DNA of 61,253 bases from Candidatus Fibrimonadaceae bacterium (lineage in GTDB: Bacteria > Fibrobacterota > Fibrobacteria > Fibrobacterales > Fibrobacteraceae): positions 1 to 61,253 of the forward strand of contig JAITFN010000077.1 in NCBI GenBank assembly GCA_031281345.1. The letters are read 5' to 3'. Both the position numbers and the translations under genes were made by a program. The notes beneath the pieces are model-generated. The model worked only from the letters and a program-made list of their open reading frames with translations. It made no database searches and was not told where the DNA came from. Shown here piece after piece: positions 8,563-16,906 of the stretch (within the stretch, counting starts at the first letter, position 1; every line of letters begins with the position of its first letter).

Positions 8563-9539
8563 CGTATTGAATTCCTTCTTTTTTGGTTTTCTAAATCATA
8601 TTTAATCCATTTTTCTATACTCCATTCTTCTACTAATTCTATGCGATCTGCTGCCCAATTCAAATATTCGATAGATAAATCACAAGCCATCCATTTACGT
8701 TGCAATTGTTCTGCACAAACTGCTGTTGTTCCAGAACCGCAGAAAGGGTCAATAATAGTATCTCCTACATTTGAAGAGGCTAAAATTAATTTACGTAATA
8801 ATTCTTCCGGTTTTTGCGTAGGATGCGGTGTTTTTTCATGCATTCCATTGCAAGTAGTAGGTACTTCAATAATGTCTTGCGGTATTTCCAATACATCTTT
8901 GGGTTTTGCCCCAAATGGATTAGGTTCCCAGATATGATTCTCATTTTTGCCATTCCCATATTGACTAGTTTTTGCTTGCGGATGATTTGGGTATTTTAAT
9001 GTATGTTCATTGTAAGGTATGCGAACATCGTCAATATTGAACGTAAATTTTTTTGCTTTACGAAAGTGCAAAATACTTTCGTGGCTACGTCCCCAATCCT
9101 TGCCAAGATTTGCTTTATTTTTATAATACCAAATCATCCATCTACACGATTTGAAATATTTTGTTGCTGGATGTTTTAAATCGGCTAAAATTTCGGAGAA
9201 TCCACATACGAAAAGCGTTCCGGCTGGTTTCAAAATTCTTGCAGCTTGTTTAATCCATTGCATGGAAAAATTTATGTATTCTTCCTGGCTTTCGAAATTA
9301 TCCCAATCAGCTTTTTTTATATTGTAAGGAGGGTCGGCAAAAACCATATCTACGCTTTCAGAAGGAAGCGATTTTAACCATTCTATACTATCGCCATGCC
9401 ACAATTTCCCATTTTCATGTTGATAAAACAACAATGGTTCGGCATAATTTTCAAAATTTGCCTCAATGCGCTTTCCTTTATTAACAACATTGCCAAAAAA
9501 AACTGGCAATTCTTTGTTTCTCATCATAGCTTTATACAT
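8559..9539 (-). CDS. type II DNA methyltransferase, beta class (N6-adenine or N4-cytosine)
   Basis: 326 residues. Motif IV DPPY (MVFADPPYNIKKADW) comes first, near residue 70, and the S-adenosylmethionine-binding motif I DPFCGSGTT comes near the C-terminus. This is the circular permutation that defines beta-class amino-methyltransferases. TPHPTQKP precedes motif I, as in this family. It protects host sites from the coupled endonuclease. The leader is short, with AAAGGA upstream of the ATG, and it has its own promoter-like motif that faces thiG back to back. Confidence 0.93.
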   Translation of the reverse strand: MYKAMMRNKELPVFFGNVVNKGKRIEANFENYAEPLLFYQHENGKLWHGDSIEWLKSLPSESVDMVFADPPYNIKKADWDNFESQEEYINFSMQWIKQAARILKPAGTLFVCGFSEILADLKHPATKYFKSCRWMIWYYKNKANLGKDWGRSHESILHFRKAKKFTFNIDDVRIPYNEHTLKYPNHPQAKTSQYGNGKNENHIWEPNPFGAKPKDVLEIPQDIIEVPTTCNGMHEKTPHPTQKPEELLRKLILASSNVGDTIIDPFCGSGTTAVCAEQLQRKWMACDLSIEYLNWAADRIELVEEWSIEKWIKYDLENQKRRNSIR

Positions 9540-9554
9540 TTACTTAATCCTTTT

Positions 9555-9590
9555 GTAAATATAGAAAAATGCATTTTTTCTACATTACCC
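9555..9590. promoter_or_regulatory. back-to-back palindromic promoters (methyltransferase / thiG)
   Basis: Minus-strand TATATT at 9558-9563 serves the methyltransferase and plus-strand TACATT at 9581-9586 serves thiG. Together they form a near-perfect inverted repeat centred on ATGCAT, so the T-tracts of the two promoters overlap. The thiG ATG is eight bases after its hexamer. No room exists for conventional separate -35 boxes outside the partner promoter. Confidence 0.5.
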
Positions 9591-9594
9591 AAAA

Positions 9595-10368
9595 ATGCTC
9601 CATATCTCAAACAAAACATTCAGCTCGCGGCTTTTCCTGGGAAGCGGCAAATTTGCCTCGCCTAAAGAAATGGTTGTTGCTTTGCAAGAATCGCAGAGTG
9701 AAATGCTTACTGTTGCTTTAAAACGAATTGGAAAAAATCAAAAAGAAGATTCCATTTTGAGCGCATTAAAAAATTTCAAAGGGCAGATTTTACCAAATAC
9801 TTCTGGTGCACGAACTGCAAAAGAAGCTGTGTTTGCTGCACAAATGGCAAGGGAAGCACTTGGAACAAATTGGGTGAAATTAGAAATTCATCCCGACCAA
9901 AAATATTTGCTCCCAGACCCAATTGAAACATTGAACGCTGCCGCAGAGCTTGCAAAAGACGGCTTTGTGGTTTTGCCATACATTCAGGCAGACCCTGTTT
10001 TGTGCAAAAGGCTGGAAGACTGTGGCTGTGCGGCTGTTATGCCGCTCGGTTCGCCAATAGGTTCAAACAGAGGTTTGCAAACAGAGGCGATGCTTAAAAT
10101 AATAATCGCTCAAAGCAAGGTTCCCGTTGTGATAGACGCAGGCATAGGTGCGCCATCTCATGCTTGCCTCGCTATGGAAATGGGCGCAGATGCCGTTTTG
10201 GTGAACACCGCCATTGCAGTTGCCCCAAACCCTGCGGTTATGGCAAAATGCTTTAAACTAGCGGTGGAAAGCGGAAGAATGGCTTACGAAAGCGGTTTAC
10301 CTTTGCAGGAAGAAAATGCAGTTGCTAGCAGCCCGCTCACGGACTTCCTAAACCAGTCCACGCTATAG
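9595..10368 (+). CDS. thiG: thiazole synthase
   Basis: 257 residues. It builds the thiazole phosphate of thiamine from 1-deoxy-xylulose 5-phosphate, dehydroglycine and ThiS-thiocarboxylate. The Schiff-base lysine is in WVKLEIHPD, and the phosphate-binding [13 protein letters not shown] and [13 protein letters not shown] motifs follow. The rest of the thi pathway is not nearby. The predicted leader is essentially absent, so a TPP riboswitch cannot lie in front of this gene. The 3' end overlaps ruvC convergently by 32 bases. Confidence 0.95.
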   Translation: MLHISNKTFSSRLFLGSGKFASPKEMVVALQESQSEMLTVALKRIGKNQKEDSILSALKNFKGQILPNTSGARTAKEAVFAAQMAREALGTNWVKLEIHPDQKYLLPDPIETLNAAAELAKDGFVVLPYIQADPVLCKRLEDCGCAAVMPLGSPIGSNRGLQTEAMLKIIIAQSKVPVVIDAGIGAPSHACLAMEMGADAVLVNTAIAVAPNPAVMAKCFKLAVESGRMAYESGLPLQEENAVASSPLTDFLNQSTL

Positions 10369-10813
10369 CCAAAGCATCGCTTGCATCAAGTGCAGAATTT
10401 TGAGTTTGAACGCTGAGCAACCTGCTCATCATATTTGCTACCTGCTCTTTGCTAGCTGCGCCATTTCCTGTAACCGCCCTTTTAATTTCACGTGGAGTTT
10501 TTTCCGAAAATACCAAATCGTATTTAAAACCGAGAGCCATAATCGCTCCGCGAATATGCCCCAAAATAAGTGCGCTGTTTGCATTTTTTGCAAAAAATGC
10601 TTTTTCCATGCAAAAAGCAATGGGTTTGTATTTTGCAATTAGGTTTTCAAGTTCCTTGATTATATGCCCTATTCTAAAAATAAGTTCCGCATCTTTTTTT
10701 GGGCGAATAACTCCATATTCCAAAACATCAACCTTGTTGCCAGTTAAACTTAAAAAAGCAAAGCCTGTTGCATAGCTGCCTGGGTCAATACCCATCATAA
10801 CAATTTGCTTCAA
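10337..10813 (-). CDS. ruvC: Holliday junction resolvase
   Basis: 158 residues. The endonuclease resolves Holliday junctions with RuvAB. Acidic catalytic residues are visible in [26 protein letters not shown] and [10 protein letters not shown]. The reading frame opens at a TTG preceded by AAGGGGAT; an ATG five codons on is the alternative. It lies nine bases downstream of the HDOD gene and is probably co-transcribed with it. Confidence 0.94.
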   Translation of the reverse strand: MKQIVMMGIDPGSYATGFAFLSLTGNKVDVLEYGVIRPKKDAELIFRIGHIIKELENLIAKYKPIAFCMEKAFFAKNANSALILGHIRGAIMALGFKYDLVFSEKTPREIKRAVTGNGAASKEQVANMMSRLLSVQTQNSALDASDALAIAWTGLGSP

Positions 10814-10822
10814 AAAATCCCC

Positions 10823-11683
10823 TTAGGTTGCGTTTAAAAAATCCATTGAGCTTTGAATCGCCCCAAAACTGGCCGATAAAATAGTATCTAATTTTTTTGG
10901 AGTCACTTTCAGCAAAGAAGAAACATCAGATTCCAAAATAGGCATGGAATAATCACAGGGATGCCCAAGTTGCAAGCCTCTTGCCAAAACATCTGCCAGC
11001 TTAACAATAGCAATCATTCTGGTATGCTCGCCCAATACGTTGATGTTCCTATGATGATTTATCATCACCGCAGCTATTTCTCTGGGTAGATTCCATCTCC
11101 TGTTTACCCAGTCGGATATGTCTGTGTGGCAAATCCCTAGCACCTCTTTTTCTGCATCTAAAAATAGGCAGCCTTTGCTTGTGGCTAGGTCTATGCAACG
11201 TGCAAAATCTTCTGGGGAGCAAATAGCCAAAATGAGTTTGCCAATATCGTGCAGAATACCGGCTATAAAGGCTTCTTCTTTTCTTTGAGAATAGAATTCC
11301 TCAGCCACGAGCCTCGCTATTGCTCCTACCGCAGCAGAATGTTTCCAAAAAGCAGAGAGATTGAATCCGTCTATGGGTGTTTTTAATTTCAAGGCAGATA
11401 AAACACCAGTTGTAAGCACTACGTTTTTTGTTGCATTAAAACCGAGAACTGCAATGGCGTGCGGAACTGTGTTTACCCTGCCAGCAAATCCGTAAAATGC
11501 GCTGTTTGCGAGTTTCAAAATTTTAGCAGCTATAACCTGGTCACTAGATACCACCTGCCCAACATCAATAGCCGAGGTGTGCGGGTCAGACAACATTTTG
11601 TTTACTGTTAAAAACACACTAGGAATAGTAGGCAATTCACCCATATTCTTTATCAGAAATTCTATTCGTTTATTATCTGCCAC
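10823..11683 (-). CDS. HDOD-domain signalling protein
   Basis: 286 residues forming one HDOD (HD-related output) domain. Typical features are LPTIPSVFLTVNKMLSDP, VVSSDQVIAAKILKLANSAFYG, an AVLGFNATKNVVLTTGV helix, FIAGILHDIGKLIL and INHHR. HDOD proteins act in signalling and cell-cycle or chemotaxis-like control, usually without proven phosphohydrolase activity. It overlaps the preceding 104-residue gene by 11 bases, so the two are translationally coupled. Confidence 0.9.
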   Translation of the reverse strand: MADNKRIEFLIKNMGELPTIPSVFLTVNKMLSDPHTSAIDVGQVVSSDQVIAAKILKLANSAFYGFAGRVNTVPHAIAVLGFNATKNVVLTTGVLSALKLKTPIDGFNLSAFWKHSAAVGAIARLVAEEFYSQRKEEAFIAGILHDIGKLILAICSPEDFARCIDLATSKGCLFLDAEKEVLGICHTDISDWVNRRWNLPREIAAVMINHHRNINVLGEHTRMIAIVKLADVLARGLQLGHPCDYSMPILESDVSSLLKVTPKKLDTILSASFGAIQSSMDFLNAT

Positions 11684-11987
11684 TTGATTGTCTATACCTC
11701 AGTAAAGCATTGTAAATTTCCTTCATAAAATCACTTTCAATTTTTCCTTCAAATAGCCTTTCTAGGGGTATTTTTTGAATATCGTTTGCTTGCCCAGATG
11801 CACTCTCTGCTGTTTCTGTTTGTTCTCCTTCTATGCAAACAGAATAAAAACCCATGCGAGAAAGTCTGTTTGCGAAAGCTTCTGTTAAAACAGTTCCTTT
11901 GCTCAATACAATGCCCCCGTGAGCATTTTTCAAAGGCTCCGCCAAAATCATACCGTCTTTCACGGATTTAACGTTTATTTGTTGCAT
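11673..11987 (-). CDS. small protein coupled to HDOD regulator
   Basis: 104 residues. The N-terminal half (VKSVKDGMILAEPLKNAHGGIVLSKG, then TEAFANRLSRMGFYSVCIEG) has the pattern seen at the N-terminus of many HD-GYP and HDOD signalling proteins, a small beta-rich segment of unknown ligand. The C-terminal half is helical. It heads the 104-aa/HDOD/ruvC operon. No enzymatic motif is seen. Confidence 0.7.
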   Translation of the reverse strand: MQQINVKSVKDGMILAEPLKNAHGGIVLSKGTVLTEAFANRLSRMGFYSVCIEGEQTETAESASGQANDIQKIPLERLFEGKIESDFMKEIYNALLRYRQSSGR

Positions 11988-12015
11988 AACGCTTCTATAA
12001 ATCTAGCAAATTAAA

Positions 12016-12747
12016 TTACCTATCTCTCTCCTTAAAATTAAAATTACAATTCAGCTTTTCCTTTGTATAACTGGGAGGTATAGGTGGTAGTTTTGTTATT
12101 TGAACTGCTCTTACCGCAAGCCTGTCCCATATTGGATTTCCAGATGATGAACGTAAAGTAACTTCGTTGATTTCGCCGTTTCTGGCTATTTGAAATTGTA
12201 CGGTAGATTTTGTACCCTTGGAAATTTCTGTTCCAGCCGGAGGGTTGAAATTTTGGTATATAAGTCGTATAAGTGTTCCGATATAAGCTTTCATTTGCCA
12301 ATCTATATCATCATCGTCAAGAATTGTCAAAGCTGGCATATCCATATCTTTTTTTACGTCAGAAGGCATATCCATAGGCATATCCATTGAATGCGATTGC
12401 GTAGGTTCTGTTGCTGCGCGTTTTGGCTCTGGTTTATTTTCCTGCTTAGGCTCTGGTTTGGTAGTAGGAGATGGCTTTGGCTCCGGTTTTAATTCCGGTT
12501 TTGTCGGAACAGGCTCAGGTTCTGCAGCAGGTTCGGGAACAGGTTCTGGAGGCTTGGGAGTAGGCTTTAATGGAGTTGGCGGTGCTACATTTACCATTTC
12601 AAAAAAAGGTATTGGAGGTGGGTTTTCTTTTGCGGGTCTAAGCCATATAGCTATTAGCAATGCAACTGCAATAGCAAGATGGAATAAAAGCGAAGCTACT
12701 ATTATTGAAAGGTACTCGTTTTTTTCGTTGTAAAAATCTGAATACAT
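12016..12747 (-). CDS. TonB/TolA-like energy-transducing protein
   Basis: 243 residues. One N-terminal transmembrane helix (residues about 15-36) is followed by a long Pro/Glu/Lys-rich periplasm-spanning segment (residues about 43-115), a short Met/Asp-rich stretch (MDMPMDMP), and a C-terminal TonB/TolA-type domain (VQFQIARNGEINEVTLRSSSGNPIWDRLAVRAV). It couples inner-membrane energy to outer-membrane transport or stability. It starts three bases after the barrel-protein stop, in an operon with nagZ and xseB. TonB versus TolA is uncertain. Confidence 0.82.
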   Translation of the reverse strand: MYSDFYNEKNEYLSIIVASLLFHLAIAVALLIAIWLRPAKENPPPIPFFEMVNVAPPTPLKPTPKPPEPVPEPAAEPEPVPTKPELKPEPKPSPTTKPEPKQENKPEPKRAATEPTQSHSMDMPMDMPSDVKKDMDMPALTILDDDDIDWQMKAYIGTLIRLIYQNFNPPAGTEISKGTKSTVQFQIARNGEINEVTLRSSSGNPIWDRLAVRAVQITKLPPIPPSYTKEKLNCNFNFKERDR

Positions 12748-12750
12748 TTG

Positions 12751-13740
12751 CTAAAACGCTCCACTTAGTCCAATTCTGTGTTCACTTCCCTGACCTTCAA
12801 TTAACATGCTGTAAGAATAATCCAAGGCAAAATCCGAAAATCTGTAACCAGCACCTGCTGAAAATAAACGGTAATAACCTGCCCTAGGCGAATTTTCATT
12901 TTTATCAAAAATGGAACGCGCAAAGCGAGTGACATCTATAATATCTCTTTGCATACCAGCTCTTGCAAACAAGGCTTCCGAAAAGCGGTATTCCAACCCA
13001 AGTTTACCAGCTGCTGGCGAATAGCGCGGAGCTGTGCATTCCAAAAGCCATACAAAGTTTTGGTCTAAACGCCAGAATGTGCTAACTGCAAGTTCAGAGG
13101 CAAGGGCATAGCCATTAACTCCGCCTTTCACGAATGGGCGAATTTGCTGCCCCAAATGCCGCCCCATAAACGCAAGACCATAACGCGCAGAACCTGAATT
13201 CCATAAAAATCCCCAGTCCATGGCAAGCCCCATTCCTGCCTGCGCATCGTCGATTTTTGATAGCCTCTGCCATAAAAACCTGCCTGTTATTCCAAACTTA
13301 AAATGCTTCAGCGGAAAGGCCGCTGTTATGGCGTAATACTGAGCAATAGGATGGCTAGTTAAGCCTGTTGAGTTGGCGTCTTCATCTAGATTTTCAATTT
13401 CACCGTTATCAACAACGCCATAGGTATGCTGCATTCTTCCTTCTGCTTCGCCTATTGAAAATGGGTGCGAAAACACAGCTATTCCCTGCCAGTCTGCCAA
13501 ATCTCCGCTTTGCCCAGAAATGCCTGCCCCATAGCCACTCCCTTGCAATAAAGCTGGGTTCATCAAAGCCGCTCCAAAATCTTGCGACCCAAGAGCAGAG
13601 CCAGCACCTTCAAATGCCACAGTGCGAGGACTTTGCAAGAGCATAGCCCATCCAAAAACATCTTGTGCTTCGTTCTTCTTTCCAAAATAAGAGTGTGAAG
13701 AAACAAAGAATAGAAGCACAAACAGCGTAGATATCCGCAT
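12751..13740 (-). CDS. PorV/PorQ-like (UPF0164-type) outer-membrane protein
   Basis: 329 residues with an N-terminal signal peptide (MRISTLFVLLFFVSSHSYF). The mature part resembles FadL-related PorV/PorQ barrels: an early SPRTVAFEGAGSALGSQDFGAALMNPALL segment, repeated Gly/aromatic beta strands, and a final strand ending in Phe (SEHRIGLSGAF) as required for BAM insertion. It may serve transport or a type IX-like secretion function; no other type IX genes are in view. Confidence 0.72.
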   Translation of the reverse strand: MRISTLFVLLFFVSSHSYFGKKNEAQDVFGWAMLLQSPRTVAFEGAGSALGSQDFGAALMNPALLQGSGYGAGISGQSGDLADWQGIAVFSHPFSIGEAEGRMQHTYGVVDNGEIENLDEDANSTGLTSHPIAQYYAITAAFPLKHFKFGITGRFLWQRLSKIDDAQAGMGLAMDWGFLWNSGSARYGLAFMGRHLGQQIRPFVKGGVNGYALASELAVSTFWRLDQNFVWLLECTAPRYSPAAGKLGLEYRFSEALFARAGMQRDIIDVTRFARSIFDKNENSPRAGYYRLFSAGAGYRFSDFALDYSYSMLIEGQGSEHRIGLSGAF

Positions 13741-13743
13741 AAG

Positions 13744-13947
13744 CTAACCCTCCAAATCTTCCAGAGATTCTTGCACATTACGTTCTGTGCTTGTGAGTAT
13801 GCTGCGGCAAGTTTTTATTAAATCAGAAGCCTCTTTTACCAAATCAGCAAGTTCATCTATGCCTACATTGGAGCGGTCAACGTTTTCCAATATTTCTTCT
13901 AGCCTTTTAACAGCTTCGCTATACTTCATATTTGCAGAAGAGCTCAT
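13744..13947 (-). CDS. xseB: exodeoxyribonuclease VII small subunit
   Basis: 67 residues, the usual length for XseB. The conserved MKYSEAVKRLEEILENVD segment and LADLVKEASDLIKTCRSIL helix are present. It binds XseA to form the single-strand exonuclease; xseA is not in the window. It begins one base after the nagZ stop and ends three bases before the barrel gene, so it is clearly inside the operon. Confidence 0.9.
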   Translation of the reverse strand: MSSSANMKYSEAVKRLEEILENVDRSNVGIDELADLVKEASDLIKTCRSILTSTERNVQESLEDLEG

Positions 13948-13948
13948 A

Positions 13949-15082
13949 TTACCTAACCAACCATTTTTCCTTTGCTTTCAATATGCGTCGCAAAGATTGA
14001 TTAAGCCTGTTCTCGTCGAACAAACCAGATTTATAGCCGTCCAAGAGAGCTTGGTATGCAACGCGAGGGTTTACGGGCATAAGCATAATATCTGCTCCAG
14101 CGAGGAATGTGCCGAGAACAATTTGGGCAGCGGTGTAATTATCAGTTAGAGCGTGCATATCCAAACCATCGGTAATGATTAGCCCATCAAAGCCAATTTC
14201 CCTGCGCAGAATATCTTGCATCCAAAAATTTGAAAAAGTGACGGGGAGGCTATCTGACTCTTTAAAGGCAGGTGTGATAATATGGCCTACCATTATAGCA
14301 TCTGTGCCTGCTTTGGATGCTTTTATAAAAGGCAGGGCTTCCGTTTGGTTAAAACGTTCACGCCCGTGAGGATAGATAGCTAGTTGGTTATGGCTGTCTT
14401 CTTTGGTATCTCCGTGACCTGGGAAATGCTTGGTTACAGAGAGCACTCCTTCTGATGCAAAACCTCGCACTGTGGCTTCTACCATTTCTCCCACAATATC
14501 GGGCTTTTTGCCGAAGGCTCGGTTTCCTATAACTGTATTATCTGGGTTGCTCCAAATATCGGCTATGGGAGCAAAGTTCATATTGATTCCGAGCTTGGCA
14601 AGTCGCTGAGCAATTACGCGGGCGTTTGCAGATGCTATTGCCGTGTCGCCTTTCTTTCCAATTTCATACGCTGGGGGAGTAGGTTTGTCATAGAATTTGC
14701 CTATCCGCGACACTCGCCCCCCCTCTTCGTCTATGGCTATGAACAGCGGCAAACGTGCAAGGGCTTGCAAATCATTTGTGAATTTTTGGATTTGTCCGGC
14801 ATTTTCCATATTGTCGCGAAACAGGGCTATTCCACCAACGGGAACATCTTTCATCAATTCCCGTACCTTTGGACTTGCTTCTTTTGCATTCCAAGGCAAA
14901 CGTATCATCAGCAACTGTCCAATTTTTTCTTCTATTGTCAATTGAGATAACCAGTAATCATATTGGGAATTATCGTTAGAAGATACTATCCTATCGTTTT
15001 TGGTATCTGCACCAAATGCGAATATAGTGATAAGCACAACGAAAGCCAACGCTGTGAATTTTGAAAAAGTGGATGGGGTCAT
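13949..15082 (-). CDS. nagZ: beta-N-acetylhexosaminidase (GH3, NagZ-like), exported
   Basis: About 377 residues. A GH3 glycosidase that removes N-acetylglucosamine from peptidoglycan fragments. The NagZ hallmark histidine motif KHFPGHGDT and the nucleophile Asp in ITDGLDMHA are present, with IAIDEEGGRVSR near the N-terminus. A signal peptide follows the chosen start (MTPSTFSKFTALAFVVLITIFAFGA), so it acts outside the cytoplasm, unlike E. coli NagZ. The start was shortened from a longer frame because TTTTTCTATATTT lies nine bases before this ATG. Confidence 0.9.
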   Translation of the reverse strand: MTPSTFSKFTALAFVVLITIFAFGADTKNDRIVSSNDNSQYDYWLSQLTIEEKIGQLLMIRLPWNAKEASPKVRELMKDVPVGGIALFRDNMENAGQIQKFTNDLQALARLPLFIAIDEEGGRVSRIGKFYDKPTPPAYEIGKKGDTAIASANARVIAQRLAKLGINMNFAPIADIWSNPDNTVIGNRAFGKKPDIVGEMVEATVRGFASEGVLSVTKHFPGHGDTKEDSHNQLAIYPHGRERFNQTEALPFIKASKAGTDAIMVGHIITPAFKESDSLPVTFSNFWMQDILRREIGFDGLIITDGLDMHALTDNYTAAQIVLGTFLAGADIMLMPVNPRVAYQALLDGYKSGLFDENRLNQSLRRILKAKEKWLVR

Positions 15083-15088
15083 ACCGAA

Positions 15089-15115
15089 ACAAATATAGAA
15101 AAATTTTTCTACATT
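15089..15115. promoter_or_regulatory. back-to-back palindromic promoters (nagZ operon / sufC)
   Basis: Minus-strand TATATT at 15092-15097 and plus-strand TACATT at 15110-15115 share the central AAAAATTTTT. The ATGs lie nine and eight bases beyond. Both upstream-extended frames of the two genes cross this site, so it resets both starts. Confidence 0.5.
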
Positions 15116-15123
15116 TCCACCCA

Positions 15124-15858
15124 ATGTTCCAAATAAAAAATTTGTACGCTTCTTTGGCAGATGGCACGGAGATTCTAAAGGGATTGAACTTGTCCATTGG
15201 CAAAGGAGAAATCCACGCCATTATGGGTCCAAACGGTGCGGGCAAAAGCACGCTTTCCAAGGTTATAGCTGGGCATCCAGGCTATAAGGTAACAAGTGGC
15301 AGCGTGGAATTTTTTGGAAAAAATTTGCTTGAGCTTTCTGTTTCGGAGCGGGCAAATTCAGGGTTCTTCATAGGGTTTCAGTATCCATTGGAAATAGCAG
15401 GGCTTGGCAACGAGGAGTTTTTGCGCGCGGCAATAGATGCAAAGCACAAGGCTCTCAATTTGCCTAAACTCAGCGAAAATGAATTCAAAGAAAAAATGGC
15501 AAGTGCTATGCAGCTTTTGAAAATGGACTCTCGCTACAAGGAGCGGGGTTTAAACGAGGGTTTTAGCGGAGGCGAAAAAAAGAGAAACGAAATTTTGCAA
15601 ATGGCAATTTTAGAGCCTGCTCTGGCTTTTTTGGACGAAACAGATTCGGGGCTAGATGTAGATGCTCTTAGGATTGTGGCAAACGGGATAAACAATTTGA
15701 TGAATGCAGAGCGTTCTGTTGTTCTAATTACGCACTATCAGCGTTTGCTGGATTATGCAAAACCGCAATTTGTGCATATTTTGATAAATGGCAAGATAGC
15801 TAGGAGTGGAGGCTCGGAGCTTGCCCTAGAAGTGGAAAAAAGCGGATATGCCTGCTAG
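15124..15858 (+). CDS. sufC: Fe-S cluster assembly ATPase
   Basis: 244 residues. ABC ATPase of the SUF iron-sulfur scaffold SufBCD. The Walker A GPNGAGKST, the SufC-type GHPGYKVTSG, the signature FSGGEKKRNEI and Walker B LAFLDETDSGLD are all present. sufB and sufD are not adjacent, which is unusual because the three are normally one operon. The start at ATG 15124 is chosen by the adjoining promoter-like motif; a longer frame from 15061 would run through that motif. Confidence 0.93.
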   Translation: MFQIKNLYASLADGTEILKGLNLSIGKGEIHAIMGPNGAGKSTLSKVIAGHPGYKVTSGSVEFFGKNLLELSVSERANSGFFIGFQYPLEIAGLGNEEFLRAAIDAKHKALNLPKLSENEFKEKMASAMQLLKMDSRYKERGLNEGFSGGEKKRNEILQMAILEPALAFLDETDSGLDVDALRIVANGINNLMNAERSVVLITHYQRLLDYAKPQFVHILINGKIARSGGSELALEVEKSGYAC

Positions 15859-15860
15859 AT

Positions 15861-15875
15861 ATTTACTATATTTAC
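15861..15875 (+). promoter_or_regulatory. promoter-like motif for sdhCAB, ATTTACTATATTTAC
   Basis: TATATT at 15867-15872. Here the ATG is 35 bases away and is preceded by AGGAGA (15893-15898), so this operon has a conventional leader with a ribosome-binding site. Confidence 0.5.
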
Positions 15876-15907
15876 TTCCGATTATTAGTTTTTAGGAGAT
15901 TTTACAA

Positions 15908-16906
15908 ATGAAATGGCTTTTAACATACATCACTTCTTCCATAGGAAAGAAGCAGATTATGGGCGCTACCGGTTTTATGTTGGTGCTTTTTCTGCTAGGT
16001 CATATGGCGGGCAACCTTCAACTGCTCTTGCCCTCCGCGGCAGATGCTCAAGCGGCATACAACACGTATTCTGCGCTTTTAACCAAATCTAAGCTGTTTT
16101 TATACACCGTTGAGGGCGGTTTGGCGGTGATTTTCATAATACATCTGTACTTGGCAATAACGTTAAAATTGCAGAACTACAAAGCCCGCGGTTCTGCTCG
16201 CTATGCAGTTGAAACCCGCAAAGGCAAAAAGCAGTTCCCCACATTCTGGATGATTTGGACTGGGCTTACCATTATAACCTTCGTTGTATGGCATATTTTA
16301 ACTGTTCGCAACGGAATACACTATTATTATATAAACCCAGAAGTTGCAGATGGCAGGGTTGTTCGCGATATGTGGCTCACCACTGTTGAGGTTTTGGGCA
16401 ATCCTTTATTTGCTTTTTTTTACCTATCGCTTATGGTAATTCTCGGCTTTCATCTGTGGCACGCCATTTCCAGCGCATTCCAAACCATGGGCATAAATCA
16501 CCAAAAATGGACTCCTATAATAGATAAGCTAGCCATTGCATATTGCGTTGTTGTTTCAATTGGTTTTGCAGTAACCGCGGCTTGGTCTTTTTATGTTGTG
16601 AACGTAAACGAAGAAGCAAAGGCAATCATTGAGCAGGCAAAGAAACCGAGCTATCAAGAGGCGTTGAAAATTCTCTCGGAGCAACCTCTTGAGGAACAAA
16701 AGAGAAAAGCTGGTAAAATCGCAAAATCTCCCGAAAAAGCGAGCCTCATAGTGGAAAGAAAGGGACCTCCAGCTTTTGGTGGCGAAAGATCACCAGAAGA
16801 ATTTATGAAATTCAAGGAAAAGCACAAAAAGGATAAGAAGAAGCGTCAGCAAGACGGTGATAATCCACAGGCAGAAGAAGATTCAGAAGAAGGAGACGAG
16901 CTATGA
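15908..16906 (+). CDS. sdhC: succinate dehydrogenase/fumarate reductase cytochrome b subunit
   Basis: 332 residues. A five-helix, di-heme type membrane anchor as in B. subtilis and Wolinella. Histidines in the helices ([32 protein letters not shown]) are candidates for haem ligation. It links quinone/menaquinone to the SdhAB flavoprotein. The membrane domain ends near residue 235. The remaining ~95 residues are a highly charged Lys/Glu-rich tail not found in the usual ~230-residue family members. The stop overlaps the sdhA start by four bases. Confidence 0.92.
   Translation: MKWLLTYITSSIGKKQIMGATGFMLVLFLLGHMAGNLQLLLPSAADAQAAYNTYSALLTKSKLFLYTVEGGLAVIFIIHLYLAITLKLQNYKARGSARYAVETRKGKKQFPTFWMIWTGLTIITFVVWHILTVRNGIHYYYINPEVADGRVVRDMWLTTVEVLGNPLFAFFYLSLMVILGFHLWHAISSAFQTMGINHQKWTPIIDKLAIAYCVVVSIGFAVTAAWSFYVVNVNEEAKAIIEQAKKPSYQEALKILSEQPLEEQKRKAGKIAKSPEKASLIVERKGPPAFGGERSPEEFMKFKEKHKKDKKKRQQDGDNPQAEEDSEEGDEL

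Noticed and set aside
9541-9594. TPP riboswitch ahead of thiG
   Set aside because: The gap to the divergent methyltransferase is too short and is filled by promoter-like boxes.
12458-12733. Glycine-rich ORF on the plus strand
   Set aside because: It is the antisense of the Pro/Glu/Lys-rich part of the TonB-like gene.
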